Source: Sphingomonas aquatilis
GTDB lineage: Bacteria > Pseudomonadota > Alphaproteobacteria > Sphingomonadales > Sphingomonadaceae
Direction: 5' to 3'
Assembly: GCF_014196115.1 (NCBI RefSeq)
Contig: NZ_JACIDB010000004.1
Span: forward strand, 186,001 to 250,000
Length of the DNA stretch: 64,000 nucleotides
The notes beneath the pieces are model-generated. The model did not search any database. It was not told where the DNA came from and saw only the letters and a list, made by a program, of their open reading frames with translations. Each line of letters starts with the position of its first letter. The first letter of the stretch is position 1. Below are positions 27,721 through 37,316 of this stretch, in pieces. Position numbers and translations under genes: made by a program.

Positions 27721-28794
27721 ATGGCCGCCAATCTGAAAGTGATCGACACCGGCATGGCAACCGCAAACGCAGACCGTCAAAAGGCTCTCGACGCCGCCCT
27801 CGCGCAGATCGACCGCGCCTTCGGCAAGGGCAGCGCGATGAAGCTCGGTCAGAAGGAAACGATGCAGGTCGAGGCGATCTCGACCGGCTCGCTCGGCCTC
27901 GACATCGCATTGGGCGTCGGCGGCCTGCCGCGCGGCCGCGTGATCGAAGTCTATGGCCCTGAATCGTCGGGCAAGACCACGCTCGCGCTCCATGTCATCG
28001 CCGAAGCGCAGAAGAACGGCGGCACCGCCGCCTTCGTCGACGCCGAACATGCGCTCGATCCCGTCTACGCCAAGAAGCTGGGCGTCAACATCGACGAACT
28101 GATCGTGTCGCAGCCCGACACCGGCGAACAGGCGCTGGAAATCACCGACACGCTCGTCCGCTCGAACGCGATCGACGTGCTGGTGGTCGATTCGGTCGCC
28201 GCGCTCGTCCCCCGCGCCGAAATCGAGGGCGAGATGGGCGACAGCCACGTCGGCCTGCAGGCGCGCCTGATGTCGCAGTCGCTGCGCAAGCTCACCGGTT
28301 CGATCAGCCGCTCGCGCTGCATGGTGATCTTCATCAACCAGCTGCGCATGAAGATCGGCGTGATGTACGGCAACCCGGAAACGACGACGGGCGGCAACGC
28401 GCTGAAGTTCTACGCCTCCGTCCGTCTCGACATCCGCCGCACCGGCGCGATCAAGGATCGCGAGGAAGTTACCGGCAACACCACGCGCGTGAAGGTGGTG
28501 AAGAACAAAGTCGCCCCGCCGTTCAAGCAGGTCGAATTCGACATCATGTACGGCGAGGGCATTTCGAAGATCGGAGAGATCCTCGACCTCGGCGTGAAGG
28601 CGGGCCTCGTCGAAAAGTCGGGCAGCTGGTTCTCCTACGATTCGGTACGGATCGGGCAGGGGCGTGAGAACGCCAAGAACTACCTGCGCGAGAATCCCGA
28701 AATGGCCGACCGCCTCGAAAAGGCGATCCGTCAGCGCACCGAAAAGGTCGCCGAGGAAATGATGGCCGGCCCGGAAGCCGACGACGATCTGTGA
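27721..28794 (+). CDS. recA: Recombinase RecA
   Basis: A 357-residue homologous recombination protein and LexA coprotease. The Walker A motif GPESSGKTT is at residues 79-87. [19 protein letters not shown] is the Walker B region with the adjacent conserved segment. [20 protein letters not shown] covers DNA-binding loop 2. The acidic C-terminal tail (ending EADDDL) is typical. ATG start with AGGA about ten bases upstream. Regulated by the LexA box 78 bases before the start, and followed by a strong hairpin terminator. Confidence 0.97.
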   Translation: MAANLKVIDTGMATANADRQKALDAALAQIDRAFGKGSAMKLGQKETMQVEAISTGSLGLDIALGVGGLPRGRVIEVYGPESSGKTTLALHVIAEAQKNGGTAAFVDAEHALDPVYAKKLGVNIDELIVSQPDTGEQALEITDTLVRSNAIDVLVVDSVAALVPRAEIEGEMGDSHVGLQARLMSQSLRKLTGSISRSRCMVIFINQLRMKIGVMYGNPETTTGGNALKFYASVRLDIRRTGAIKDREEVTGNTTRVKVVKNKVAPPFKQVEFDIMYGEGISKIGEILDLGVKAGLVEKSGSWFSYDSVRIGQGRENAKNYLRENPEMADRLEKAIRQRTEKVAEEMMAGPEADDDL

Positions 28795-28824
28795 TCGCCG
28801 CGCCGTCTGATCGAATGCTACCAG

Positions 28825-28853
28825 GGGGCTCGCCGGGAACGGCGGGCCCCTTT
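28825..28853 (+). terminator. Intrinsic terminator of recA
   Basis: GGGGCTCGCCG at 28825-28835 pairs with CGGCGGGCCCC at 28840-28850 (one G-T pair) around a GGAA loop, followed by TTT. It lies 31 bases past the recA stop. Confidence 0.75.
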
Positions 28854-28965
28854 CGCATGGAGGCGTTCCGGACGATGACGTATCCTCCACTTCGTCCACT
28901 TCCACGCTCGTTTTGGCGGAAATGGGTTGGGTGGGTAGAAGGACGACGGCGATAATAATCAGGGC

Positions 28966-29123
28966 ATCACCCTCACCCTTCCGGCGCTTCGCGCCTCCCT
29001 CCCTCTCCCATTGGGAGAGCAGTGTCGGGTGGGCAGCGCCCCGCGCTGCCCAGACCATGCCGGGGGCATGGTCGACCCGACACTGGGCCCGCCCGGCGCA
29101 GCCGGGTGGGAAGGGTGAGGGCG
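28966..29123. repeat. Nested inverted-repeat element of about 155 bases
   Basis: Outer arms CCTCACCCTTCC (28971-28982) and GGAAGGGTGAGG (29109-29120) are perfect inverted repeats. Inside them are CTCTCCCATTGGGAGAG (29003-29019), a second pair AGTGTCGGGT (29021-29030) / ACCCGACACT (29075-29084), and within that pair the hairpins GGGCAGCG...CGCTGCCC (29031-29051) and ACCATGCCGGGGGCATGGT (29054-29072). The whole can fold as a branched structure. It fills most of the 375-base gap 28795-29169 together with the recA terminator. It may be a non-autonomous mobile repeat. Confidence 0.75.
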
Positions 29124-29169
29124 ACGCGTCACTGAGCCAGAGCCACCCCATCACAACCGGACCCACCCC

Positions 29170-30006
29170 ATGACCACCGCCACAGACTGGACCGGCCGCG
29201 TCGGCTGCACTTGGGCCGCCGAATGGCAGCGTACCGACCGTTCCTTCGCCAATTTGTCCCCGCATCTCGACGCCGCGATCCACAGCGCCGCCCCCACCGG
29301 CCCCTTCCACGCGATCGACATCGGTTGCGGCGCCGGCGCCACCAGTCTCGCGCTCGCCGACGCCCGCCCCGACGCCACCGTCACCGGCCTGGACCTGTCC
29401 GCCGACCTGATCCGCACGGCGCGCACCCGCGCCGGCGACCGTGGCACCGTCACCTTCCATCATGGTGACGCCATCGCGATGGCCCCGCAACTCCCACCCG
29501 CCGACCTCATCGTCTCGCGCCACGGCGTCATGTTCTTCGCCGATCCCGTCGCCGCCTTCGCCACGCTCCGCACCGCGGCCAGCCCCGACGCCCGCCTCGT
29601 CTTCTCCTGCTTCCGCGATCGCGGCGACAATGTCTGGGCGTCCGATCTGATCGAGCAGGTCACCGGCACCCGTCCACAACCCTCAGAAGGCTACGCCCCT
29701 GGACCCTTCGGGTTCGCCGACCGGAGCGTTACCGCCGCGATCCTGACCCAGGCGGGCTGGAGCGTCGACAGCGCCACCCGCATCGACTTCGCGTACGTCG
29801 CCGGGGCCGGCCCCGATCCGGTCGCCGATGCCGCCGATTTCTTCCACCACATCGGCCCGCTCGCCTCGGCGCTCAAGGACGCCGCCGATCCATCGCTCGA
29901 CGATCGGCTCAAATCGGCATTGCAGCGTTATACAGCCGACGGCATCGTCGCGCTCCCGGCCTCCGCCTGGATTTGGCGCGCGACCGCAACAGGGGAACAG
30001 CCATGA
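29170..30006 (+). CDS. Class I SAM-dependent methyltransferase
   Basis: A 278-residue Rossmann-fold methyltransferase. Motif I is AIDIGCGAGATSLALA, followed by VTGLDLSADLI (acidic residue for ribose) and PPADLIVSRHGVMFF (motif IV). The substrate is unknown; the fold order fits small-molecule methyltransferases of the Methyltransf_25/11 type. The stop overlaps the following GST start by four bases (30003-30006), so the two are translated together; methyltransferase and GST together may deal with electrophilic or thiol compounds (context inference only). Confidence 0.82.
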   Translation: MTTATDWTGRVGCTWAAEWQRTDRSFANLSPHLDAAIHSAAPTGPFHAIDIGCGAGATSLALADARPDATVTGLDLSADLIRTARTRAGDRGTVTFHHGDAIAMAPQLPPADLIVSRHGVMFFADPVAAFATLRTAASPDARLVFSCFRDRGDNVWASDLIEQVTGTRPQPSEGYAPGPFGFADRSVTAAILTQAGWSVDSATRIDFAYVAGAGPDPVADAADFFHHIGPLASALKDAADPSLDDRLKSALQRYTADGIVALPASAWIWRATATGEQP

Positions 30007-30632
30007 TCATCGTCCACCATCTCGAAAACAGCCGGTCGCAGCGCGTGCTGTGGATGCTCGAGGAATTGGGCCTGCCCTATCAGGTCAAGCGCTACGAGCG
30101 GAACAAGACGACGATGCTCGCGCCGCCCGAGCTGAAGCAGGTCCACCCCTTGGGCAAGTCGCCCGTCATCGAGGATACGGACGGCGGCCACGTCATCGCC
30201 GAAACCGGTGCGATCGTCGAATATCTGGTCGAGAAGGCGGACGGCCGTCTGGGCGCGCCCGCGCACCGCGACTCGGCGCTCCGCTACCGCTTCTGGCTGC
30301 ATTATGCCGAGGGCTCGCTGATGCCGCCGCTGCTGCTGAAGCTCGTCCTCAGCAAGGTGCCGCTGATGGGCAAGCCCGCGATGAAGCGCATCCAGCCGAT
30401 GATTGACGTCCATCTCGACTATGTCGAATCGGAGCTGAAGCAGCGTCCCTGGTTCGCCGGCGATGCGATGACCGCCGCCGACATCATGATGAGCTTCCCG
30501 TTGGAGGCGGCGCGCAGCCGCGCCGGCCTCGATACCGCTCGCCCGGCGACGATCGCCTGGCTGGAAAAGGTGCATGCCCGCCCGGCCTACCAGGCCGCGC
30601 TGGCGCAGGGCGGGCCCTACGCCTACGCCTGA
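30003..30632 (+). CDS. Glutathione S-transferase family protein
   Basis: A 209-residue GST. The N-terminal thioredoxin-like domain starts MIIVHHLENSRSQRVLWMLE, with the catalytic Ser/Asn region in ENSRS, and goes on to HPLGKSPVIED and AETGAIVEYLVEK (glutathione-binding cis-Pro and Glu-Thr). A helical C-terminal domain follows with WFAGDAMTAADIMMSFPLE. The ATG at 30003 overlaps the methyltransferase stop (ATGA) and sets the start. The gene is convergent with the symporter gene ten bases away. Confidence 0.88.
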   Translation: MIIVHHLENSRSQRVLWMLEELGLPYQVKRYERNKTTMLAPPELKQVHPLGKSPVIEDTDGGHVIAETGAIVEYLVEKADGRLGAPAHRDSALRYRFWLHYAEGSLMPPLLLKLVLSKVPLMGKPAMKRIQPMIDVHLDYVESELKQRPWFAGDAMTAADIMMSFPLEAARSRAGLDTARPATIAWLEKVHARPAYQAALAQGGPYAYA

Positions 30633-30642
30633 TCCCCGGTGC

Positions 30643-31956
30643 TTAGTGCCGGAAGCTGGTGGCCGGCGGCAGCGCCGGTCCCTCCGCCACCGCCGGGTCG
30701 ATCTCGGCCGGCTCGCGCGGATCGAAGCCGCCCTCCCACTTGGCGACGACCGACGCCGCCACCGCATTGCCAATCACGTTGGTCGCGGTGCGGCCCATGT
30801 CGAGGAAATGGTCGATGGCCAGGATCAGCAGCAGCCCCGCCTCCGGAATGTCGAACACCGGCAGCACCGCGGCGATCACCACCAAGCTGGCCCGCGGCAC
30901 GCCCGCAATGCCCTTGGACGAGATCATCAGGAACAGCAGCATCGCTACCTGCGTCCCCAGTGGCATGTCGATGCCATAGGCCTGGGCGATGAACAGCGAC
31001 GCGAACGTCATGTAGATCATCGACCCGTCGAGGTTGAACGAATAGCCCAAGGGGAGAACGAAACTCGCGATCCGCGGCGGCACCCCGAACTTGTCGAGCG
31101 CCTCCAGCATCCGCGGATAGGCCGCTTCCGACGAGGCGGTGGTGAAGGCGACCAGCAGCGGCTCGCGAACGTAGCGGATCAGATCCTTGATCCGCGGTCC
31201 GATGACGAGGAACCCGACGCCGAGCAGCACCGCCCACAGGCACAGGAGCGCGAAATAGAAACTGCCCATGAAGAAGGCGAGCTGCCCGATCACCCCGGCA
31301 CCGCGCTCGGCAAGCGTTGCGGTGACGGCGCAGAACACAGCTACCGGCGCGACGCGCATCACATAGTCGGTGATCCGCAGCATGACGGCGACGAGGCCGT
31401 CGACCGCCCGCACCAGCGGCGCGCCACGCTCGCCGACCGCGGTCAGCGCGACCCCGACGAAGATCGAAAAGACGACGATCTGCAGGATCTCGTTGGTCGC
31501 CATCGCCTCGATCATCGATGCGGGGACGATATGCGTGATGAACTTGTCGAGGCTGAATGCCGCGGTCGCAACCCCGGCATCGGTGCCGGCCGGCGGCAGC
31601 GCCAGGTTGATGCCGACGCCCGGATGGATCGCATTGACCAGCACGAGCCCAAGGCCGAGCGACACCAGGCTCGCGCCGATGAACCAGCCGATCGCCTTCG
31701 CCCCGACCCGCCCCAGCGCCGCGGTATCGCCCATCTGCGCAATGCCGCTGACCAGGGTCGCGAAGACGAGCGGCGCGATGATCATCTTGATCAGCCGCAG
31801 GAACACCGTCGTGCCGATGGTGAAATAGCCAGCGATCGCCTTCAGCCGCGCCGCGGCCTCCGGCGTGCCGTCGTCCAGCCAGCCGTTCAGAACCAGGCCG
31901 GTAACGATGCCGAGCAACAGGCCGATAACAATATACACAGTCAGCCGCTTGGCCAT
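30643..31956 (-). CDS. Dicarboxylate/amino acid:cation symporter (DAACS family)
   Basis: A 437-residue inner-membrane carrier of the DctA/GltP family, with eight membrane helices and two re-entrant loops. The C-terminal hallmark stretch reads PLGYSFNLDGSMIYMTFASL (the NLDG segment), later followed by SSKGIAGVPRASL, and DHFLDMGRTATNVIGNAVAA is the NMDGT-like substrate/cation site. Sodium- or proton-coupled uptake of C4-dicarboxylates or acidic amino acids is expected; the exact substrate is not determined. ATG at 31956 with the first helix directly after MAKRL. Confidence 0.9.
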   Translation of the reverse strand: MAKRLTVYIVIGLLLGIVTGLVLNGWLDDGTPEAAARLKAIAGYFTIGTTVFLRLIKMIIAPLVFATLVSGIAQMGDTAALGRVGAKAIGWFIGASLVSLGLGLVLVNAIHPGVGINLALPPAGTDAGVATAAFSLDKFITHIVPASMIEAMATNEILQIVVFSIFVGVALTAVGERGAPLVRAVDGLVAVMLRITDYVMRVAPVAVFCAVTATLAERGAGVIGQLAFFMGSFYFALLCLWAVLLGVGFLVIGPRIKDLIRYVREPLLVAFTTASSEAAYPRMLEALDKFGVPPRIASFVLPLGYSFNLDGSMIYMTFASLFIAQAYGIDMPLGTQVAMLLFLMISSKGIAGVPRASLVVIAAVLPVFDIPEAGLLLILAIDHFLDMGRTATNVIGNAVAASVVAKWEGGFDPREPAEIDPAVAEGPALPPATSFRH

Positions 31957-32028
31957 TCATTCCCTCCCGGATTCGCGCTTAAGGGAAGGGGATTGCGAGC
32001 GCCGGGTCAAGCGCCGTATCGTTTCGCG

Positions 32029-33288
32029 ATGCCCTTCACCCCCTCGCGCCGCACGTTTCTCGCTGCGGCCGCCGCTACGCCGTTGCTCTCGTCGGCCATC
32101 CTCCGCGCCGCCGAACCCGACCTGTCCGCGCTCCGCGACATCACCACCGGCGCCCAGCCGATCGGTCCCGACGAGCGCGCCCGCCGCCTGGCCCGCGCTC
32201 AGGCGCTGATGGCGCAGAACGACATCGGCGCCGTCCTGATCGAGCCGGGATCGTCGATGATCTACTTCACCGGCGTGCGCTGGGGTCGCAGCGAGCGGCC
32301 GACGCTCGCCATCCTGCCCCGCGAAGGCCAGCCGCTGATCGTCACGCCCTTCTTTGAAGAACCCTCGGTGCGCCAGACGCTCGCCGTCCCCGCAGAAGTG
32401 CGCGTCTGGCAGGAAGACGGCAACGCGCTGGCCATCGTAGCCGGCTGGCTGAAAGAGCGCGGCCTCGCCAACGCGAAAATCGGCATTGAGGAAACCGTCC
32501 GCAGCTTCATCCCCGCCGACCTCGCCCGCTTCGCACCCGCCGCGCGGCACGTGAGCGCCAACCCGATCGTCCGCGGCTGTCGCATGGTGAAGACCCCGGC
32601 CGAACTCGCGCTGATGCAGACTGCGACCGACGTCACGCTGGCCGCCTATCGCTGGCTCGCCCCCCGCGTCGAAACCGGCATGACCGGTGCGGAGATCGGC
32701 GCACTGATGAACGCCGCGACGCGAAAGCTGGGCGGCGATCCAGAATTCGCGCTCGCGCTGATCGGCCCCGCCGCGGCACTGCCCCACGGCAGCCGCGAAA
32801 TATATCGCGTCACGCCGGGCGAAATCCTGCTGATGGACTGCGGTTGCACCGTGCAGGGCTATCAGTCCGACGTCTCGCGCACCTGGGTGCCGAAGGGGGC
32901 GCCCAGTGCAGACCATCGCAAGGTCTGGGATCAGGTCGCCCGCGGCCAGCAGGTCGCCTTCGCCGCCGCGAAGCTCGGGGCCACCGCGGGCAGCGTCGAC
33001 GACGCCGTCCGCCGCTATTACACCGGCCTCGGCTACGGCCCCGACTATAAGCTGCCCGGCCTGTCGCACCGCACCGGTCACGGCATCGGCATGGACGGCC
33101 ACGAACCCGTCAATCTGGTCCGCGGCGAAACGACCCGCCTCGCACCCGGCATGTGCTTCTCCAACGAACCGGGCCTCTACCTCCCCGGGAAGTTCGGCGT
33201 CCGCCTGGAAGACTGCTTCCACATGACCACCGACGGCCCCTGCTGGTTCAGCACGCCGCCCCGTTCGATCGAACAGCCGTTCGGATGA
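32029..33288 (+). CDS. Tat-exported M24 family aminopeptidase/prolidase-like metallopeptidase
   Basis: A 419-residue protein. SRRTFLAAAAATPLLSSAIL is a Tat-type signal. A creatinase-like N-terminal domain (SMIYFTGVRWG) precedes the pita-bread M24 domain. Metal ligands fit the family: two Asp in LLMDCGCTVQGYQSDVSRTW, His in HRTGHGIGMDGHEP, Glu in NEPGLY and Glu in GVRLEDCF. Likely an Xaa-Pro peptidase of the periplasm. The ATG at 32029 is chosen because it starts the Tat signal; a longer in-frame stretch upstream is antisense to the symporter. Its TGA overlaps the start of the dioxygenase gene (ATGA). Confidence 0.88.
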   Translation: MPFTPSRRTFLAAAAATPLLSSAILRAAEPDLSALRDITTGAQPIGPDERARRLARAQALMAQNDIGAVLIEPGSSMIYFTGVRWGRSERPTLAILPREGQPLIVTPFFEEPSVRQTLAVPAEVRVWQEDGNALAIVAGWLKERGLANAKIGIEETVRSFIPADLARFAPAARHVSANPIVRGCRMVKTPAELALMQTATDVTLAAYRWLAPRVETGMTGAEIGALMNAATRKLGGDPEFALALIGPAAALPHGSREIYRVTPGEILLMDCGCTVQGYQSDVSRTWVPKGAPSADHRKVWDQVARGQQVAFAAAKLGATAGSVDDAVRRYYTGLGYGPDYKLPGLSHRTGHGIGMDGHEPVNLVRGETTRLAPGMCFSNEPGLYLPGKFGVRLEDCFHMTTDGPCWFSTPPRSIEQPFG

Positions 33289-33953
33289 AGCGGGCGCTGG
33301 CAGAGCAGGGTTTCACCCTATGGCCCGGACGGCTCGACGCTGCGGCGCTCGCCGAACTGGAGCGGCTGTTCGACGCCATGCCTGCCGATCGCCCGGGTTT
33401 GCGGATCGCACCGGGAGACGCGGCGCGACTGGGTGCCTGTCGGGCGATCCACGACGAAGTCCGGCGTTTGATCGGTTCCGCGGCGCGGCCGGTACGGGCG
33501 CTGATGTTCGACAAGCGCGACGCGAGCAATTGGGCGCTCGGCTGGCATCAGGATCGTACGATTGATGTTGCCGAGCGGGTCGATGTTCCCGGTTATGGTC
33601 CATGGACGGTAAAACAGGGGCGCTTGCATGTCGCGCCGCCGATCGCCGTGCTCGAGACGATGGTGACCGTACGCTTTCATCTCGATCCCGTCGGGTCTGA
33701 CAATGCACCGCTCAATGTCGCCCCGGGATCACACCGGCTGGGGCTTGTCGCCGAAGACGCGATTCCCGACGTCGTTGCCCGATGCGGCACCGCGACGTGT
33801 CTCGCAGAGGCCGGCGAAGTCTGGTTCTACGCCACACCGATCCTGCACGCATCGGCGCGCAGCGCGCCAGGCCTTCGCCGCCGCGTCTTGCAGATGGACT
33901 TTGCCGCGATCGATCTACCCGGCGGTCTGCGCTGGGCCGCCGATGATGCTTGA
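33285..33953 (+). CDS. Phytanoyl-CoA dioxygenase (PhyH)-like protein
   Basis: A 222-residue Fe(II)/2-oxoglutarate dioxygenase-like protein. The facial triad is visible as H88 and D90 in GWHQDRT and H188 in TPILHASARS, with Arg residues shortly after for 2-oxoglutarate. NAPLNVAPGSHRLG is the characteristic PhyH segment. The substrate is unknown. The ATG at 33285 overlaps the stop of the M24 peptidase gene by four bases, so both are coexpressed; a link through proline-containing peptides is possible but only inference. alaS follows 34 bases after the stop. Confidence 0.83.
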   Translation: MKRALAEQGFTLWPGRLDAAALAELERLFDAMPADRPGLRIAPGDAARLGACRAIHDEVRRLIGSAARPVRALMFDKRDASNWALGWHQDRTIDVAERVDVPGYGPWTVKQGRLHVAPPIAVLETMVTVRFHLDPVGSDNAPLNVAPGSHRLGLVAEDAIPDVVARCGTATCLAEAGEVWFYATPILHASARSAPGLRRRVLQMDFAAIDLPGGLRWAADDA

Positions 33954-33987
33954 GGGGAGGGGCGCTCTCGCCTAAGTCACGACGCCT

Positions 33988-36645
33988 ATGATCTCGACCA
34001 ACGATATTCGCCGCGGCTTCCTCGATTACTTCGCGTCGCAGGGCCACACCATCGTGCCATCCGCGCCGCTGGTGCCGCAGAACGACCCGACGTTGATGTT
34101 CGTCAACGCCGGCATGGTGCCGTTCAAGAACGTCTTCACCGGCCTCGAAACCCGGCCCTACGTCACGGCGACCAGCAGCCAGAAGTCGGTACGCGCCGGC
34201 GGCAAGCATAACGACCTCGACAATGTCGGCTACACCGCACGGCACCACACCTTCTTCGAAATGCTCGGCAATTTCTCGTTCGGCGACTATTTCAAGGAAC
34301 AGGCGATCCACCACGCCTGGACGCTGCTGACGAGCGTCTGGGGCATTCCGGCCGAAAAGCTCACCGCCACCGTCTACCATACCGACGACGAGGCGTACGG
34401 CCTCTGGACGAAGTACCTGCCCGAAGAGCGGATCATCCGCATCGCCACCAAGGACAATTTCTGGGCGATGGGCGACAGCGGACCCTGTGGCCCGTGCTCG
34501 GAAATCTTCTACGATCACGGCGAACATATCTTCGGCGGCCCTCCGGGCAGCCCGGATGAGGACGGCGATCGGTTCGTCGAAATCTGGAACCTCGTGTTCA
34601 TGCAATATGAGCAGGAGGCCAATGAGATCGTCGGCGAACTGCCCAAGAAGTCGATCGACACCGGCATGGGGCTGGAGCGGATCGCGGCGGTCCTTCAGGG
34701 CGTCCACGACAATTACGACACGGATACGTTCAAGGCGCTGATCGCCGCATCGACTTCGCTGACCGGCACCGACGCCGAGGGCGAGCGGCGCGCGTCGCAT
34801 CGCGTCATCGCCGATCACCTGCGCTCGTCGGGCTTCCTCGTCGCCGACGGCGTGCTGCCGGCAAACGAAGGTCGTGGCTACGTGCTGCGCCGGATCATGC
34901 GCCGCGCGATGCGCCACGCGCATCTGCTCGGCGCGAAAGAGCCGTTGATGCACCGGCTGGTGCCGGCGCTCGTCGCCGAAATGGGTGCGGCCTACCCGGA
35001 ACTGGTGCGCGCCCAGCCGCTGATCGAGGCGACCTTGCGCCAGGAGGAGACGCAGTTCCGCAAGACGCTCGACAAGGGGCTGAAGCTGCTCGACGAGGCG
35101 ACCGCGGGCATGGGCGAGGGCGATACCCTCGCCGGTGAAACCGCGTTCAAGCTCTACGACACCTATGGCTTCCCCTATGACCTGACCGAGGACGCGCTGC
35201 GCACGCAGGGCCTGCACGTCGATCGCCGGGGCTTCGACGCCGCGATGGCGGAACAGAAGCGTGCGGCGCGGGCGGCATGGAAGGGCTCGGGCGCCAAGGC
35301 GTCGGACGATCTGTGGTTCGACATCGCCGAGGAAGCCGGGTCGACCGAATTCATCGGCTATTCGGCCGATATCGGCGAGGCGGAAGTCGTCGCGCTGGTC
35401 AAGGACGGCGCGCGCGTCGACACGGCGACTGCGGGCGACACCGTCGCGATCATCGTCAATCAGACGCCCTTTTATGGCGAGAGCGGCGGCCAAGTCGGCG
35501 ACAGCGGTACGATCTCGACCGACGCGGGCCTGCGCGCCACCGTTAGCGAAACATCGAAGCAGTTGGGGCGGATCTTCGTCCACCATGCGGTGGTCGAGGC
35601 CGGGTCGATCACGGTCGGCGATGCGGTGAAGCTGCAGATCGACGTCGCCCGCCGCGCCGCGATCCGGGCCAACCATTCGGCGACGCATCTGCTGCACGAG
35701 GCGCTGCGCCAGCGTCTCGGCACGCATGTCGCGCAGAAGGGCTCGCTGGTCGCACCGGAGCGGTTGCGCTTCGACGTGTCGCATCCGGTCGCGATGACGC
35801 CGGCCGAACTCGCCGACGCCGAAGCCGCGGTCAACGCGCAGATCCGCGGCAACGGCACCGTCACCACGCGGCTGATGACCCCGGATGAGGCGATTGCCGA
35901 AGGCGCCATGGCGCTGTTCGGCGAGAAATATGGCGATGAAGTCCGTGTCGTGTCGATGGGCACCGAGGATGGCGGCAAGACCTATTCGATCGAGCTGTGC
36001 GGCGGCACCCATGTCAACGCGCTCGGCGACATCGGCCTGTTCAAGGTGGTGGGCGAGGGCGCGGTATCGTCCGGCGTCCGCCGGGTCGAGGCGCTGACCG
36101 GCGAGGCGGCGCGCGCCTATCTGGTCGGCCGCGACGAACGCCTGCGTGAGGCGGCGGCGACGCTCAAGACGACGCCAGACGAGGTGCCCGCCCGCGTTGC
36201 AGCCCTGCTCGACGAACGACGGCGGTTGGAGCGTGAGCTGTCCGAGGCGAAGAAGGCGCTCGCCATGGGCGGCGGTGCCGGTGGCCCGGCGGGGCCGGAG
36301 CAGGTCGGCGGCGTCGCATTCATCGGCCAGGTGCTGGACGGCTTCGATGCCAAGGGGCTGCGCGGTGCGGTCGACGAGGCCAAGCAGCGGCTCGGCGGGT
36401 CGGGCGTCGCGGTGATGGTCGCGGTGAACGATGGCCGCGCCTCGATCGCGGTCGGCGTGACCGACGATCTGGTCGGGCGCATCACTGCGGTCGACCTGCT
36501 GCGCAAGGCGGTGGCGGTGCTCGGCGGGCAGGGCGGCGGCGGCCGTCCCGACATGGCGCAGGGCGGTGGCCCCGATGGCGGCAAGGCTGCCGACGCGGTC
36601 GATGCGATCCGCGCGGCGCTGGCCGAGGCTCCGGTCGCAGCCTAG
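33988..36645 (+). CDS. alaS: Alanine--tRNA ligase
   Basis: An 885-residue class II aminoacyl-tRNA synthetase, the usual length. The catalytic domain begins with [20 protein letters not shown] and includes the class II motif 2 region ([20 protein letters not shown]). The editing domain has the zinc ligands [13 protein letters not shown] and CGGTHV. A coiled region ([22 protein letters not shown]) and the C-Ala domain close the protein. ATG at 33988. A hairpin 8-41 bases past the stop may terminate it. Confidence 0.97.
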   Translation: MISTNDIRRGFLDYFASQGHTIVPSAPLVPQNDPTLMFVNAGMVPFKNVFTGLETRPYVTATSSQKSVRAGGKHNDLDNVGYTARHHTFFEMLGNFSFGDYFKEQAIHHAWTLLTSVWGIPAEKLTATVYHTDDEAYGLWTKYLPEERIIRIATKDNFWAMGDSGPCGPCSEIFYDHGEHIFGGPPGSPDEDGDRFVEIWNLVFMQYEQEANEIVGELPKKSIDTGMGLERIAAVLQGVHDNYDTDTFKALIAASTSLTGTDAEGERRASHRVIADHLRSSGFLVADGVLPANEGRGYVLRRIMRRAMRHAHLLGAKEPLMHRLVPALVAEMGAAYPELVRAQPLIEATLRQEETQFRKTLDKGLKLLDEATAGMGEGDTLAGETAFKLYDTYGFPYDLTEDALRTQGLHVDRRGFDAAMAEQKRAARAAWKGSGAKASDDLWFDIAEEAGSTEFIGYSADIGEAEVVALVKDGARVDTATAGDTVAIIVNQTPFYGESGGQVGDSGTISTDAGLRATVSETSKQLGRIFVHHAVVEAGSITVGDAVKLQIDVARRAAIRANHSATHLLHEALRQRLGTHVAQKGSLVAPERLRFDVSHPVAMTPAELADAEAAVNAQIRGNGTVTTRLMTPDEAIAEGAMALFGEKYGDEVRVVSMGTEDGGKTYSIELCGGTHVNALGDIGLFKVVGEGAVSSGVRRVEALTGEAARAYLVGRDERLREAAATLKTTPDEVPARVAALLDERRRLERELSEAKKALAMGGGAGGPAGPEQVGGVAFIGQVLDGFDAKGLRGAVDEAKQRLGGSGVAVMVAVNDGRASIAVGVTDDLVGRITAVDLLRKAVAVLGGQGGGGRPDMAQGGGPDGGKAADAVDAIRAALAEAPVAA

Positions 36646-36652
36646 GCTTTCG

Positions 36653-36686
36653 GGACGGCGCCGGGCAGGCTCTGCTGGCGCCGTCC
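36653..36686 (+). terminator. Hairpin after alaS
   Basis: GGACGGCGCC at 36653-36662 and GGCGCCGTCC at 36677-36686 form a perfect 10-bp stem with a 14-base loop directly after the alaS stop. No T-run follows, so termination efficiency is uncertain. Confidence 0.5.
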
Positions 36687-36785
36687 TGATCCTGATCAAC
36701 TAGAAAAACCTATATCGTGCCGAGACTTAGGCGGCATCCGGCCGTTGATTGATCGTCCCCTTCAACGATCGAAAGACAGCACGCC

Positions 36786-37310
36786 ATGACAGCCCAGTCG
36801 GACCGCCTGCGTGACCTCTTCATCGTCGGCCTGCGCAATGCGTACGCCGTGGAAAAGCAAGCGCTGTCGATTATGACGCCGCAGGTCAGCCGCATCGAAC
36901 ATTATCCCGAAGTCGCCGACCAACTCCGCCGCCACATTGAGGAAACCAACCAGCAGATTGCCCGGCTCGACGAACTGCTCGAAGGGTTCGACACCCGCGG
37001 TTCGCTGTTGAAGGAGGCGGCGCTTAGTCTGTCCGGCACCATGGCGGCGATCGCCCACGTTCCGGCGGGCGATGAAATCCTGAAGAACAGCTTCGCCAAC
37101 TATGCCTTCGAACATTTCGAAATCGCGGCATACAAATCGCTGCTGACCCTCGCCGACGATGGCGGGTTCAGCTCTGCGACGAGCTTGCTGTCGCAATCGC
37201 TCGGCGAGGAAGAGCGGATGGCGGCATGGATCGACGACGCTTTGCCGACGATCACCCGCCGCTATGCCACCCTCTACGCCGAGGGCGGGTCGAGCGCCGC
37301 CAAGGTGTAA
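36786..37310 (+). CDS. DUF892 (YciF-like) ferritin-like protein
   Basis: A 174-residue four-helix-bundle protein. DLFIVGLRNAYAVEKQAL, ADQLRRHIEETNQQIARLDE, FEHFEIAAYKSL and SLGEEERMAAWID give the conserved Glu/His positions of the ferritin-like DUF892 family. These proteins are often made in stress and stationary phase (family knowledge). No general-stress promoter is evident in the 140-base upstream gap. Monocistronic as far as seen; convergent with the PLP-enzyme gene, six bases apart. Confidence 0.88.
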   Translation: MTAQSDRLRDLFIVGLRNAYAVEKQALSIMTPQVSRIEHYPEVADQLRRHIEETNQQIARLDELLEGFDTRGSLLKEAALSLSGTMAAIAHVPAGDEILKNSFANYAFEHFEIAAYKSLLTLADDGGFSSATSLLSQSLGEEERMAAWIDDALPTITRRYATLYAEGGSSAAKV

Positions 37311-37316
37311 GCCGCC

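Noticed and set aside
27442..29679. A 745-codon open frame antisense to recA and the methyltransferase gene
   Set aside because: Spans the recA terminator, repeats and two real genes; composition is that of a high-GC shadow frame.
30574..32028. In-frame upstream extension of the M24 peptidase gene by 485 codons
   Set aside because: It is antisense to the symporter gene; the ATG at 32029 starts a clear Tat signal peptide.
33712..36699. A 995-codon open frame antisense to alaS
   Set aside because: Long only because of high GC at third positions; alaS on the other strand is unmistakable.
36646..36785. Possible EcfG promoter for the DUF892 stress-type gene
   Set aside because: No GGAAC element at proper spacing in the gap.
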